A stretch of DNA of 16,083 nucleotides from an uncultured Eubacteriales bacterium (GCA_905198865.1 CAJKEB010000040.1:1-16083); one strand, 5' to 3'; shown: positions 1-7,461, counted from the stretch's first letter. Notes: a model not told the origin generated them from the sequence alone. Numbers and translations: made by a program.

Positions 1-700
1 GCACAAGGCGGCTTGCGTTATACTGCGAATTGTTCTGAACCCCGGCAAGCTCTTCCGCCATCTGGTTATAAGTCTTATGGCTTAATAATCCGTTTGCTAT
101 TATATTCTGAGCCTGCTCCGCAGCCTTGCCGGTGTTAGCCCAGACCCTTTCGCTGAAGCTTGAGCCGTGCCACTTTGACGATAATATTTCATCAACAGCC
201 CTCTGCGGTATCAACGAGAAGTTTATCCCTACATTGCAGCCCTTTGCTATATCGTGAACGGTTCTGTAATAGCTTTCCTCGACAACCGTGTTATACAGAG
301 TTTTGGTTTTCTGTATCTCGATGCTTGCTTTTTCCTTGAAATACGCATATACATTCTGCTTTACAGCCTCAAGTCTTGATATTCTTGCGCCGTAAGCCTG
401 AGCATGGATTTTCTTTATCAGCTCCGTTCTCTGCCTCGGGTCGTCAGTGTTCTCCAGAACCTTTTGAAGCCGCTTTGATATTTCCTCGCTTTTTGCAGAG
501 TTTATAAGCTGCTCGGCTTCTTCTCTGGATATTGCAATTCCGTTTGTATATGTAGTGAATATCTTGCGTATTTCAGAGTTCAAGTCGTTTATAACATTGC
601 CATACAGCTTGTCAAGCTCGCCTGCGGTATATGTCGCCTTTTGCTGTATTTGTATCTCGCGAATTAACGCAACGCGCTGCCAATACGCAGAACTATACAT
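1..700 (-). CDS. Phage minor head protein (SPP1 gp7 / Mu gpF-like), C-terminus cut off by window edge
   Basis: I read this frame directly on the minus strand: 233 codons stay open from an ATG at 700 to the window edge. The protein begins MYSSAYWQRVALIREIQIQ, is rich in charged helices, and in the visible part ends with NNSQYNASRLV, which resembles the region just before the conserved segment of SPP1 gp7/Mu F-type minor head proteins. Members of this family bind the portal during procapsid assembly, often one or two copies per head, and some help DNA ejection. The ATG overlaps the portal stop by 8 bases, so the two genes are probably translationally coupled, and the portal then minor head order is the usual one. 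The assignment rests on overall likeness and position, not on a catalytic motif. Confidence 0.8.
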   Translation of the reverse strand, partial: MYSSAYWQRVALIREIQIQQKATYTAGELDKLYGNVINDLNSEIRKIFTTYTNGIAISREEAEQLINSAKSEEISKRLQKVLENTDDPRQRTELIKKIHAQAYGARISRLEAVKQNVYAYFKEKASIEIQKTKTLYNTVVEESYYRTVHDIAKGCNVGINFSLIPQRAVDEILSSKWHGSSFSERVWANTGKAAEQAQNIIANGLLSHKTYNQMAEELAGVQNNSQYNASRLV

Positions 701-2060
701 CGTCTATATCCTTTTCGGTTTTGCTGTAATCAATGGCGTTAGCGCGCATTTTCTCCTCGTTTACAATACGCTCTGACTCGTCTGCCTGCTGCTTAAGCAT
801 AAGCTCACGCTCCTCTTTTGCGTCAGATACAAACGGAAGCTGACCGATTAATGTTTCGTCCGATACAGTGCCCTTGAGATAATTTATCATCTGCGCTGTT
901 TCAAGCTGATTTTCCGGCAAATTACGGTTAAACACAAAATCAACCTTATGCGATGGAACACGCTCCATGACACTTTTGAAGTTCAGATATTCGACGTATA
1001 GGTCAAATCTTTTCTTAAGCCCGACCTTGAAATATCTTTCTTTGTTTTTCACATGCTGCTCAAAGCCGAGCAGCTTGTACCTTATCGCTACACCTGAAAG
1101 GTTATTGCCGAACTGCTCATCGGTTAAGTCGGGAACAAGTGAAAACCTGTGAATATCTTCTTTGAGGGTCTTGCGCAAAACGTCCATATCCGTTTCGGAA
1201 AGAACCTTAGACAGATACTTTGCATCGCCGTCGCCCGGCGCGTGAAGTATCTTTTCTACCTTCAGCTTTTTCGCCTGCTCTGAATTGACCTCAACACCGC
1301 GCAGAAACAAAAATGAATCAACGAACTGTTCTTTGTCATTCACTCTGTCGGACTCCAATATGTTATACGCGTCTATAAGAGTAATAAGCTGTTCAAAATC
1401 TCCCTGTTTTTCGTCATTGTTGCAGTATTCGATAACCGGCACGCCGCAAAACCCGTGTGATTCTCTCAATTTTTCTTCCAGATTGTCGAACGTCGAAGTA
1501 CCTTCAAAATGTATAAACTCTGCACCGGTATATACATTCACAACCGTCCCGATTACGCAGCCGTCTTCGTCTTTTTGCTCGTAATAATGTACGCCAAATA
1601 ATTCGTTATGCGCAACAGTATCATCATAAACGACAAAGGCGTTTTCGGGTGAAATCACCGCGCTTCTCGGTTGTTTGCCCTCGTTCAGGTAAACAAGCTC
1701 ATAAGCTCTGCCGTATATGCTCATATGTTTACACAGCTTGCCATCAACGTTCTGAATCTCCTGCTCATAATACACATCTTTCAAAACGTCAATATCAGCA
1801 TCGTCGGCAGGCGAGTATTCCACAGGTGCGCCGAGCATATAACCCTCTGTCATGTCGACAATATATTTTGCATGGTTGCAAACTATCTTTGTGTTTGGCA
1901 GCCCTTCACTTTTATTCGGTCGGGTTAATATACTGTGTTCGCCTTTATAATACTTCATCAAATCTTTGAACCTGCTGGTTCCGCTGTTGTATTTGTTAAC
2001 AAGCTTGCTTATAAGCTCGGGCGAAATGCCGCCTTTAATTCTGTCTGCGTCAATTATCAT
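693..2060 (-). CDS. Phage portal protein, SPP1 gp6 family
   Basis: 455 residues, close to the usual 450-500 for this family. The portal forms the dodecameric ring at one vertex of the capsid through which the terminase pumps DNA. Recognisable segments are an N-terminal helical part with CNHAKYIVDMTEGYMLG (about 61-77), the YNILESDR helix (about 232-239) that continues into DSFLFLRGV, and a C-terminal LSGVAIRYKLLGFEQ helix; the tail is acidic and rich in Asp/Glu/Lys. I chose the ATG at 2060 because AGAAGGGAG lies just upstream and the ATG overlaps the terL stop as ATGA. A longer in-frame reading would run 36 residues back into terL and has no support. It is preceded by terL and followed by a minor head protein, the standard packaging/head cassette. 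Confidence 0.93.
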   Translation of the reverse strand: MIIDADRIKGGISPELISKLVNKYNSGTSRFKDLMKYYKGEHSILTRPNKSEGLPNTKIVCNHAKYIVDMTEGYMLGAPVEYSPADDADIDVLKDVYYEQEIQNVDGKLCKHMSIYGRAYELVYLNEGKQPRSAVISPENAFVVYDDTVAHNELFGVHYYEQKDEDGCVIGTVVNVYTGAEFIHFEGTSTFDNLEEKLRESHGFCGVPVIEYCNNDEKQGDFEQLITLIDAYNILESDRVNDKEQFVDSFLFLRGVEVNSEQAKKLKVEKILHAPGDGDAKYLSKVLSETDMDVLRKTLKEDIHRFSLVPDLTDEQFGNNLSGVAIRYKLLGFEQHVKNKERYFKVGLKKRFDLYVEYLNFKSVMERVPSHKVDFVFNRNLPENQLETAQMINYLKGTVSDETLIGQLPFVSDAKEERELMLKQQADESERIVNEEKMRANAIDYSKTEKDIDDV

Positions 2061-3319
2061 ATTCCCATCTCCCTTCTGCTTAAAATCTGAGCCTTTCTGT
2101 TTGTCATATCGTCCTCCAGAGCATAGCGAACCGCGTCTATGCAATGGTTGTTTTTGTCGGGATAGCAAGCCTTAAATTCGCCTTTATTATCCCGCTCGTA
2201 TTCGTACTCATAAAACTCTTTCTTTGCGTTCGGACACCGCACAGGGTCAATTATAATCGCCTCAAGCGACTGCAAAAACTTTATGCCGTATTCAATGCTA
2301 TCGGGTCCTTTTTTTGCTCCTCTGACACGCAAGCCAAGCGTACGCATTTCCGCGATTGACTTCGGTTCCTCACTGTCACAGATTATATATCTTTCATATG
2401 CACCTTTATCCTTTATCATTTTGACAGCGTTTGCATTGGATAATCCAACCTTGCATATTTCATCAAAGATATACAGCCGGTTATGCTTTTTGTCGTAATG
2501 ACATACCATATACACAAACGGGTCAATCGAATATCCGAAATCAATACCAAGCCGAATTCTGTCAAATACAGCAATCTCGGCATCTGTTATTGTCCTTATA
2601 TCAAGGTTGTCGAATATCTCGCCGCCGGTTCCCGTAACGACACCCATGTACTCATGTTCGTAGTTTGTAGGTTTGGTTTGCCTGAGGTGTTCAGCTTCGA
2701 TTATGAACTGCTCACCTAACCACTTTTCCGGCACTGTCAGATATGTACTGTGATGTACCTTTCTGTCAGGACGTTCTTCAAGAACTTCCTCATTGACCCA
2801 GTTCCTCTGTGACTGCGGAGGGTTATACGAATAGAACACATCAAACTTACTGCCGCCTCTCATAAGCGACTGGTTAATGGTTCGGACTTCTTCCATTCCT
2901 CCGAACTCGTCAACCTCTTCGTACCAGATATAACGAATATATCCCTTGCGCGCTTTGGTTGATTTAATCTTCTTCGGCTTGTCCGCGCCTCTGAATAATA
3001 TCCTCTGTCCCGTCGGCAGATAAATCAACTCAAGCGGACTGAGCTTTGTTTGCCACAAATCCGCAACTCCAAGCATATCAATAGCCCAAGTAAGCTGTTC
3101 ATACACGCTGTCTTTGAGATATAACCCAACCTTGCGTATTGCGACTGCATTAGTTCCCGGATTTTTCATAATACCGAGAATTATTTCAACTGATATAAAA
3201 GACGACTTTGTTGAACCTCTGCCGCCTTTGAGCCAATAATGAGTATATTTATTGTTTTTGACATCGTTATGCAGTGCATAAAAAGAAGGTGCAATGATGT
3301 TAGTCAGCTTACTCATCAT
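2057..3319 (-). CDS. terL: Terminase large subunit (PBSX/XtmB type, ATPase-nuclease)
   Basis: 420 residues. This is the packaging motor: an N-terminal ATPase translocates DNA into the procapsid and a C-terminal RNase H-fold nuclease cuts concatemers. Visible motifs are Walker A GGRGSTKS (about 32-39), Walker B plus catalytic glutamate in IWYEEVDEF (about 131-139), a coupling-type segment YSYNPP (about 164-169), and nuclease acidic residues in LGIDFGYS (D260), ICDSEE (D315) and HCIDAVRYA (D395). All key residues are present, so it looks functional. The start is uncertain among GTG 3325, ATG 3319 and ATG 3316. I prefer 3319, six bases after GAGG; 3316 would overlap the terS stop more tightly. 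The stop overlaps the portal start as ATGA. Confidence 0.95.
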   Translation of the reverse strand: MMSKLTNIIAPSFYALHNDVKNNKYTHYWLKGGRGSTKSSFISVEIILGIMKNPGTNAVAIRKVGLYLKDSVYEQLTWAIDMLGVADLWQTKLSPLELIYLPTGQRILFRGADKPKKIKSTKARKGYIRYIWYEEVDEFGGMEEVRTINQSLMRGGSKFDVFYSYNPPQSQRNWVNEEVLEERPDRKVHHSTYLTVPEKWLGEQFIIEAEHLRQTKPTNYEHEYMGVVTGTGGEIFDNLDIRTITDAEIAVFDRIRLGIDFGYSIDPFVYMVCHYDKKHNRLYIFDEICKVGLSNANAVKMIKDKGAYERYIICDSEEPKSIAEMRTLGLRVRGAKKGPDSIEYGIKFLQSLEAIIIDPVRCPNAKKEFYEYEYERDNKGEFKACYPDKNNHCIDAVRYALEDDMTNRKAQILSRREMGI

Positions 3320-3755
3320 CTGCACCCTCGTCAGGTATATCGTCTATTATCTGAATTTGTGAAACGCCCTCAAGCTGTGTTTTATCGGTAAATATTCCGT
3401 ACCGCTTGCCTATAAGCTCCGCAGCCTTAAGCCGTTCCTTCTCATCAGGTGATTTTTGAACACGCCGAGCCTCGGAAAATCCATCCCCGATGCCCAAAAC
3501 CACCACAACCTCAGACTGAGACTCTCCGCGCATTACCGATGTGAGATATTCCATAACTTCCTGAGCGTCAGCAGTTTTCTCACTATGCAATTTTTCAAGC
3601 TGCTCATCAATGTAGATTTTGAGTTCAGGTTTTATAAGGTTTTCTGCTCCAATGGAATGTGCTGTCTTTTCCGAATACCCTGCTCTGATTGCCGCTTGTG
3701 TCGCATTACAGTCAACCAAATATTCATCACAAAACCGCTTCTGCTTCTCGGTCAA
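3309..3755 (-). CDS. terS: Terminase small subunit (Terminase_2 / XtmA type)
   Basis: 148 residues, typical size. TerS binds the packaging site on phage DNA and delivers it to TerL. The N-terminus TEKQKRFCDEYLVDCNATQAA followed by IRAGYS is the characteristic helix-turn-helix of the family (about residues 16-35), followed by a helical oligomerisation region and an acidic tail ending DDIPDEGADDE. It starts with TTG at 3755, seven bases after GAGGTG; no ATG or GTG fits better. Its end overlaps the terL start. The 211 bases upstream hold an intrinsic terminator and a structured element, so terS probably sits at the head of the late operon. The packaging site itself is not identified. Confidence 0.92.
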   Translation of the reverse strand: MTEKQKRFCDEYLVDCNATQAAIRAGYSEKTAHSIGAENLIKPELKIYIDEQLEKLHSEKTADAQEVMEYLTSVMRGESQSEVVVVLGIGDGFSEARRVQKSPDEKERLKAAELIGKRYGIFTDKTQLEGVSQIQIIDDIPDEGADDE

Positions 3756-3792
3756 AATATCTCACCTCGCTTTCCTTATTATTTTCTGCACA

Positions 3793-3823
3793 CAAAAAAC
3801 CGCCTCATGTGAGAAGCGGTCTT
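3793..3823 (-). terminator. Intrinsic terminator upstream of terS
   Basis: On the minus strand ACCGC-TT-CTC, loop ACAT, GAG-GCGGT (3820-3799) is followed directly by six T residues (3799-3794). The stem has a two-base bulge on one side. It ends transcription coming from the late-regulator gene or from the structured element upstream. If efficient, it would separate that transcript from terS unless antitermination occurs. Confidence 0.7.
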
Positions 3824-3835
3824 TGCTATATAAAT

Positions 3836-3925
3836 AAAAAAGGAGAAAAACCCTGTGCCGATGCAGAAAGCCGTGGAGGGATCTGTTTTGCAAGCCTTGA
3901 TTTCATCTTTCCGTACATCGGCACT
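3836..3925 (-). ncRNA. Candidate small structured RNA (long hairpin with oligo-U tail) between late regulator and terS
   Basis: Read on the minus strand, GUGCCGAUG (3924-3916) pairs perfectly with CAUCGGCAC (3863-3855). After a two-base bulge (UA) the helix continues with CGGAAAG (3913-3907) against CUUUCUG (3870-3864), one G-U pair included, giving 16 paired positions and a 36-base apical loop. The 3' arm is followed by AGGGUUUUUCUCCUUUUUU, like an intrinsic terminator. A perfect TATAAT box at 3937-3932 places the expected transcription start at about 3925-3924, exactly the base of the stem. CCCU in the loop could pair with AGGG just 3' of the helix. I recognise no known RNA family. Alternatives: a dyad forming part of the cos/pac site, or a 5' leader feature of a longer transcript ending at the terminator near 3793. 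Confidence 0.5.
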
Positions 3926-3931
3926 ATACAC

Positions 3932-3962
3932 ATTATACTACTTGATTTTTTCCCATTGCACA
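3932..3962 (-). promoter_or_regulatory. Probable promoter of the structured element
   Basis: Perfect -10 TATAAT on the minus strand (3937-3932). The -35 is poor: TTGTGC sits 20 bases upstream, and a 17-base spacer would give TGCAAT. The weak -35 would fit a promoter that needs an activator, and the gene just upstream encodes a RinA/ArpU-like late regulator. The activator link is inference. Confidence 0.4.
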
Positions 3963-3966
3963 ATTT

Positions 3967-4410
3967 TTAAAAATAATTTAATTTTTTTGCTACAAAATGT
4001 GCAAACTCAGAGCGATAGCGATACCACGTATTTCTGTGCGGCGCTGCATCTTTGCTTTTGCTACTCCGGTAATAACAAAACACGCCGTAATCCATAAATG
4101 CCTCATATGGGTCAAATTCCTCGCCGGTATATGTATTGCTGTACTTGCCCTTAAGATATATTATCGCTTGCTCAATCGCTTCTATCTCTGCATCGACCTG
4201 CGCTAATACAACCGCTTTTCTTTCGGTCGGATTGCTTGTCCCGCCTTTGCCGCTTGGCATACCATCAGCCGGCGGCGGACTACTGTACAACACGCTTTCA
4301 CGCCGCTGAAGCAGTTTCGGATATCTGCGTATTGTATAAAACATTTTCATATACAAATCATGTTCGAGTAAATAAGGATTATTGTTCTTCGGTTGGTAAT
4401 GCCTCGCCAC
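3967..4410 (-). CDS. Phage late-gene transcriptional regulator, RinA/ArpU-like
   Basis: 147 residues from the chosen GTG. The central segment SPPPADGMPSGKGGTSNPTE is the proline/glycine-rich linker I associate with RinA/ArpU-type activators. It is followed by a helix (VDAEIEAIEQAIIYL) and a C-terminal basic helix NTWYRYRSEFAHFVAKKLNYF resembling the recognition helix of sigma-region-4-like domains. These proteins switch on the packaging/structural operon, and the position directly upstream of terS is the classic one. The start was chosen at 4410 because AAGGTG lies five bases upstream; an in-frame TTG at 4434 has no ribosome binding site. The family call is from pattern memory and could be wrong. 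Confidence 0.62.
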   Translation of the reverse strand: MARHYQPKNNNPYLLEHDLYMKMFYTIRRYPKLLQRRESVLYSSPPPADGMPSGKGGTSNPTERKAVVLAQVDAEIEAIEQAIIYLKGKYSNTYTGEEFDPYEAFMDYGVFCYYRSSKSKDAAPHRNTWYRYRSEFAHFVAKKLNYF

Positions 4411-4499
4411 AAAATCACCTTGACTTTCGCTCAAATTTTTAATATAATATATATAACCTAAGGAGCGTCTGCGGAGTGATTCTGCACGGCGTTCTTTTT

Positions 4500-4844
4500 T
4501 TATCTCTCCGGCAGCTCTGCAATCTCACGAGCCAACCGTGCTGCTTTTTTGGGGTTATTGGTGTAAATCCATTGCTCAAATAAACCCTCCTCATCATCAT
4601 ATGTGTATCTATCAAGACAAGTTCCGTAGTCACCGCCCCACTCAATAGGACATTTTAAACAATTACCATCAGTATAATCACAGCAATAACAATTGCCTGC
4701 TGGTCTATCTTCAGGTGATATACCCATTGCATCAAAATACTCCGCTTTCTCAACTATCCGCCCTTGCTTCTTCGTCTCATCTGCTATCCATCTCCACATC
4801 TTGCGATGCTCGGCTATAGCTTGTGCTTTTGTTAAGTTTAACAT
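4500..4844 (-). CDS. Phage hypothetical protein with cysteine cluster
   Basis: 114 residues. ATG at 4844 follows GGAGGT with a six-base gap and overlaps the yopX-like stop by 7 bases. The middle carries a dense cysteine cluster, CYCCDYTDGNCLKCPIEWGG and then C in GTCLDRY, which suggests a small zinc site. The N-terminal LTKAQAIAEHRKMWRWIADE is helical and the C-terminus PKKAARLAREIAELPER is basic and helical. Similar small proteins are common in accessory cassettes of Firmicutes phages, but I know of no function. About 90 bases with no clear gene or terminator separate it from the late regulator. Confidence 0.75.
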   Translation of the reverse strand: MLNLTKAQAIAEHRKMWRWIADETKKQGRIVEKAEYFDAMGISPEDRPAGNCYCCDYTDGNCLKCPIEWGGDYGTCLDRYTYDDEEGLFEQWIYTNNPKKAARLAREIAELPER

Positions 4845-5287
4845 TTTGATACCTCCAACAGCTCTGGATTATCGTGAATATTTCCGATGACTTCAACTCC
4901 AACATATTCACTATCCAGACTCTCAGAATTCCAAATTAGTTCCCATAAACTGATAAAGTTATCATTATTGCAGGCATATTCTAAATCAAGCGGAATAACA
5001 TCTTCACAAGCTATTCCAAATGCCCCGCACTCAAATACAACTTTGCCTTTAAAATAGTAAAACCCGTCATTGTATTCAACTATATCATCCTCGAAAATCT
5101 TAACGCCGTTCTTATCGCATAAGCCTGTCCACTCGCCGATGGTTTCAGGAATGACCGCTGCTTTTATTCTTTTATTATCTTTATAATATTGGATAACAAC
5201 ACCATACGGCTCGGTTATTCTATCGCCATATACCCACTCACCGTTATCCTTGTACTTACCTCTGTATAAATGTTGTCTGTTAGCCAT
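4838..5287 (-). CDS. YopX-family phage protein
   Basis: 149 residues. The family signature is clear: LYRGKYKDNGEWVYGD near the N-terminus, then VIPETIGEWTGLCDKNGVKI continuing FEDDIV (about 59-83), and a C-terminal VEVIGNIHDNPELL. YopX-like proteins are widespread in phages of Gram-positive bacteria; structures show a beta-rich oligomeric fold, and the role is unknown. I chose the ATG at 5287 (MANRQHLYRGK), with GAGGAG nine bases upstream and an 8-base overlap with the preceding stop; a longer frame back to 5326 lacks a ribosome site. Confidence 0.9.
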   Translation of the reverse strand: MANRQHLYRGKYKDNGEWVYGDRITEPYGVVIQYYKDNKRIKAAVIPETIGEWTGLCDKNGVKIFEDDIVEYNDGFYYFKGKVVFECGAFGIACEDVIPLDLEYACNNDNFISLWELIWNSESLDSEYVGVEVIGNIHDNPELLEVSKC

Positions 5288-5564
5288 TGTCCGCTTCTCC
5301 TCTGAATTTCTCGCACAACTCTGCATAATAGTCTTCTTTGTTTCTGTAACTTTCTTCGATAACTAATATAATTTCATCCTTTGCTTCGTTTACATCATCA
5401 GCCCAAATAATTTCGCTGTAGATACCCAAATCAGGACAATCCCAAGTCATAAAACCATCATCAGCTATTTTTAACGTTGCAAGATGTTCTTCTTCCACGA
5501 ATGGCGTAAAATATAAATAATATGTATTGTCATCTTGCTTTTCCCACCTTCGATTTTCATTCAT
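5280..5564 (-). CDS. Phage hypothetical protein, acidic
   Basis: 94 residues, starting at an ATG six bases after GGAGGG. The composition is very acidic with many aromatics (YYLYFTPFVEEEH, WDCPDLGIYSEIIWADD). A predicted beta-rich N-half is followed by a C-terminal helix (AKDEIILVIEESYRNKEDYYAE). It overlaps its neighbours by 8 bases on both sides, so it is clearly part of the operon. I do not recognise the family. An acidic, small early-region product could be a protein-protein inhibitor or DNA mimic, but nothing in the sequence shows that. Confidence 0.75.
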   Translation of the reverse strand: MNENRRWEKQDDNTYYLYFTPFVEEEHLATLKIADDGFMTWDCPDLGIYSEIIWADDVNEAKDEIILVIEESYRNKEDYYAELCEKFRGEADNG

Positions 5565-5754
5565 TATCAGCCCTCCTGTTCCATTCCGATTTTACATCTG
5601 ATAGATTATGCCCTCTTGGGTACCCGTTGGGAGGCACAGGACAATCTGGATTTTTGCATTTCACCATAAACATAGAACCCGCACTTGACCACCTTTCTAT
5701 TGTCGCTTTCCCTCCGCAAAACGGACACGGTTTTAATTCAATATCTTTACTCAT
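5557..5754 (-). CDS. Lar-like zinc-ribbon protein (restriction alleviation family)
   Basis: 65 residues with the signature LKPCPFCGGKA, a second cysteine pair (C33 and C38) and a C-terminal W-NRR. Zinc ligands are probably C10, C13, C33 and C38. The family is named after Rac prophage Lar, which eases type I restriction by modulating the host enzyme; most phage members are uncharacterised and may only share the zinc ribbon. The start overlaps the upstream gene as ATGAGTAA. Restriction alleviation is therefore a family-level hint, not a demonstrated role. Confidence 0.82.
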   Translation of the reverse strand: MSKDIELKPCPFCGGKATIERWSSAGSMFMVKCKNPDCPVPPNGYPRGHNLSDVKSEWNRRADNE

Positions 5755-6148
5755 TGCACATATCCTCCAACGCCTGTTCCGCTTCCTCGCGGTTCAAAAA
5801 TACGGTTTTGCCGAAATCCATAATATCGTAATAAGCCCATATATTCCGTTCAGTATCACAAGTATTTGACTGTGGTCTGCCTAAATCACCGATTGTGAAA
5901 CTATCCAAAATAATGGGCTCAATAATGGTATCTATTATTTTTTTGCCTTTATATACTTCCTTGAGATGATACACCGTATCGCCCACCTTGCATGGCAGCC
6001 GCACAAGCAATCCGTATTCTTCTGCATCCTCGTAATCGGCAAGTTTGTGCAGAGCTTTAATTATTACGTCTGTTACATCTTCTTTGTAGTTATTACCCCT
6101 GTCTGTAACGCACACTTTGCCGTTTTCTCTTCTTGTTAATCGTTCCAT
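5747..6148 (-). CDS. Conserved phage hypothetical protein (MERLTRR... family)
   Basis: 133 residues. The N-terminal MERLTRRENGKVCV, the middle LADYEDAEEYGLLVRLPCKVGDTVY and the C-terminal DFGKTVFLNREEAEQAL form a pattern that recurs in small proteins of Firmicutes phages. The function is unknown. ATG at 6148 has GAGGAG seven bases upstream. Its end overlaps the Lar-like gene by 8 bases. The C-terminal TVF-REEAEQAL segment is a short helix-strand module seen in several small phage proteins. Confidence 0.82.
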   Translation of the reverse strand: MERLTRRENGKVCVTDRGNNYKEDVTDVIIKALHKLADYEDAEEYGLLVRLPCKVGDTVYHLKEVYKGKKIIDTIIEPIILDSFTIGDLGRPQSNTCDTERNIWAYYDIMDFGKTVFLNREEAEQALEDMCNE

Positions 6149-6152
6149 TCTG

Positions 6153-6452
6153 CTACTCCTCTCTAATCAAAGCTGCTAAAAGCAACAAATAATTTATGCT
6201 GTCACCAATTTTTTCATCCCATAGCTCAATCGGGTAGCGTTTGCCGCTTTGACACATATCGTAAACAGATACAGTATGCTTTGCCATCATGCCTTGTAAC
6301 GCTTGAATAGGTGTTATCCCCTCTAAGGCCGCCGCTATTTTAAAATTGTGTAATCTATCATCAGTAGCATATTCGTTAGATTTGATGTTCAATGTATTGA
6401 CACATCTGTTTATCTGCTCACTTACAATTCTTTCAAATTCATCTGTTTTCAT
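6153..6452 (-). CDS. MazG-like / DUF1599-like helical phage protein
   Basis: 99 residues, apparently all helical. Features are CVNTLNIKSNEYATDDRLHNF, then TPIQALQGMMAKHTVSVYDM (about 48-67), then LWDEKIGDSINYLLLLAALI. The KS-EY, KH and E--GD--NY pattern is like the metal-binding helices of all-alpha NTP pyrophosphohydrolases (MazG/DUF1599 relatives), which hydrolyse nucleotides to monophosphates. I cannot tell whether enzymatic activity is kept. ATG at 6452 is preceded by AAGAGAT; it starts 11 bases after the XRE gene ends. Confidence 0.7.
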   Translation of the reverse strand: MKTDEFERIVSEQINRCVNTLNIKSNEYATDDRLHNFKIAAALEGITPIQALQGMMAKHTVSVYDMCQSGKRYPIELWDEKIGDSINYLLLLAALIREE

Positions 6453-6463
6453 CTTGTTATCTC

Positions 6464-6721
6464 TTATTCATCACTCAGACCCAAAATATAATCTGTGCTG
6501 CATTTGTATAGTTCAGCAAGTTTAATCAGACTGCGTATAGACATACCCAAATTACGCCCGTAATCCACGCAATACTCTGTGTCACACTCATATTTTTTAT
6601 ATGTACGAATACAAACACCGATACAATCCGCTGCAACCTCTTGACTTATATTCACTGCACTTCTTAATTTCCTGAGTCTCTTGGCTATTTTTACAGATCT
6701 TTGTCCTGCTTCTACCGGCAT
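6464..6721 (-). CDS. XRE-family HTH regulator (early operon)
   Basis: 85 residues. A helix-turn-helix of the Cro/CI type spans about 17-75: IAKRLRKLRSAVNISQEVAA, then IGVCIRTYKKYE, ending with LIKLAELYKCSTDYILGL, the standard XRE tail. It binds DNA, probably as a dimer; the target is unknown. I chose the ATG at 6721 (MPVEAGQ), six bases after GGAGGT; the frame is open a few codons further but without a ribosome site. It is four kilobases from the repressor's operator region, so it is more likely an accessory regulator than the phage Cro. Confidence 0.87.
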   Translation of the reverse strand: MPVEAGQRSVKIAKRLRKLRSAVNISQEVAADCIGVCIRTYKKYECDTEYCVDYGRNLGMSIRSLIKLAELYKCSTDYILGLSDE

Positions 6722-6723
6722 AT

Positions 6724-6960
6724 TTATACCTCCGTCCATTCCTTTCCTGTGAGTGCTGTATAAACGTTATACTTCTCGCGCTCTGCGGCTTCGGCGGTTT
6801 TAAATGCCGTTCCTGAGGCGATTATTCTATAGTCTGTAACACTATCTATAAACGTCCGCTTTATAATTCCAAGTTCGTGTTTGTTTTTGTCCCATGTTAC
6901 ATAAAAATATCGTTGTCCTCTGAGCGGCAAACTCGCCAGTGTATATTTTTCGTTATTCAT
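6724..6960 (-). CDS. Phage hypothetical protein
   Basis: 78 residues from ATG 6960, six bases after AGGAGG. An ATG at 6966 directly abuts that ribosome site (no spacer) and overlaps the preceding stop as ATGA, so it is less likely but possible. The sequence has a beta-rich first half (SLPLRGQRYFYVTWDKN) and ends in a helix (FKTAEAAEREKYNVYTAL). I do not recognise the family. It lies in the uninterrupted early operon. Confidence 0.7.
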   Translation of the reverse strand: MNNEKYTLASLPLRGQRYFYVTWDKNKHELGIIKRTFIDSVTDYRIIASGTAFKTAEAAEREKYNVYTALTGKEWTEV

Positions 6961-6962
6961 TT

Positions 6963-7157
6963 TCATCCTCCTATCAATTCAACATCTTTCAAATCTGCGT
7001 ATATAATACTGTTTTTGTTCTTGTCGAGCAGCTCTGCGGCGTAATCAAGTTCGTTATTGTTTTTATACAATCTGCAAGCATTAAACGTGTATGCACGGCC
7101 TTTATACTTCACCGGCAATCTGTAGAGCACTGCTCTTTTTATGTCTTTAACTTCCAT
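6963..7157 (-). CDS. Phage hypothetical protein
   Basis: 64 residues, basic N-half, ending DLKDVELIGG. The ATG at 7157 overlaps the end of the VRR-NUC gene by 11 bases and has GGAG ten bases upstream. No motif recognised; the pattern of strands ending in ADLKDVEL is common in small phage proteins of unknown role. Confidence 0.68.
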   Translation of the reverse strand: MEVKDIKRAVLYRLPVKYKGRAYTFNACRLYKNNNELDYAAELLDKNKNSIIYADLKDVELIGG

Positions 7158-7461
7158 ATCCGCACAGCTCCAATGCTTCGGCTACGCTGTACACAACGCC
7201 GGCAGCGAAGCCTCTGCTTCTCATAAGCTCCAAAAAACTCAGCTGCTCAGCTGTCGCGTGATAATCCGGCGTTTTGACCTCGATGAAATATGTATTGCCC
7301 TTATCATCGAACGCTGTTAAGTCAGGATAACCCTTCGGAAGCCCTGTGTTGAACCACCTGCCGTCTCTGAGCTTTACCTTGCCGACATTCGCTCTGATGA
7401 CCTTCATACCTCTTTTTGATAATTCCAGCATTATCTCATGCATTAAATCAGTCTCGTTCAT
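7147..7461 (-). CDS. VRR-NUC domain nuclease
   Basis: 104 residues, the normal size of a stand-alone phage VRR-NUC. The catalytic pattern of the PD-(D/E)XK superfamily is intact: GLPKGYPDL (D47), YFIEVKTP (E61, K63) and a downstream QLSFLE (Q73), followed by RSRGFAAGVVYS. Such nucleases are linked to replication and recombination and may resolve branched DNA. In related phages this gene usually neighbours an SNF2/DEAD helicase; here the neighbour is a gutted helicase. I chose the ATG at 7461, ten bases after AGAGGT; a TTG at 7485 lies inside an inverted repeat and is unlikely. Confidence 0.9.
   Translation of the reverse strand: MNETDLMHEIMLELSKRGMKVIRANVGKVKLRDGRWFNTGLPKGYPDLTAFDDKGNTYFIEVKTPDYHATAEQLSFLELMRSRGFAAGVVYSVAEALELCGYGS

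Noticed and set aside
3855..3924. Structured element considered as a hammerhead, twister or pistol ribozyme
   Set aside because: I could not find the conserved hammerhead core (CUGANGA with GAAA) nor convincing cores of the other classes.
555..4442. Many plus-strand open frames opposite the packaging and head genes
   Set aside because: They lack ribosome sites, show no domain pattern and lie antisense to clearly recognised terS, terL, portal and regulator genes.
4439..4645. Minus-strand frame of 68 codons overlapping the cysteine-cluster gene
   Set aside because: It is a shifted frame of the better gene at 4500-4844, with no ribosome site and arginine-rich, shadow-like composition.
5280..5564. 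Acidic small protein considered as an anti-CRISPR or DNA mimic
   Set aside because: Acidity and size alone are not evidence; no known anti-CRISPR pattern or associated aca regulator was recognised next to it.
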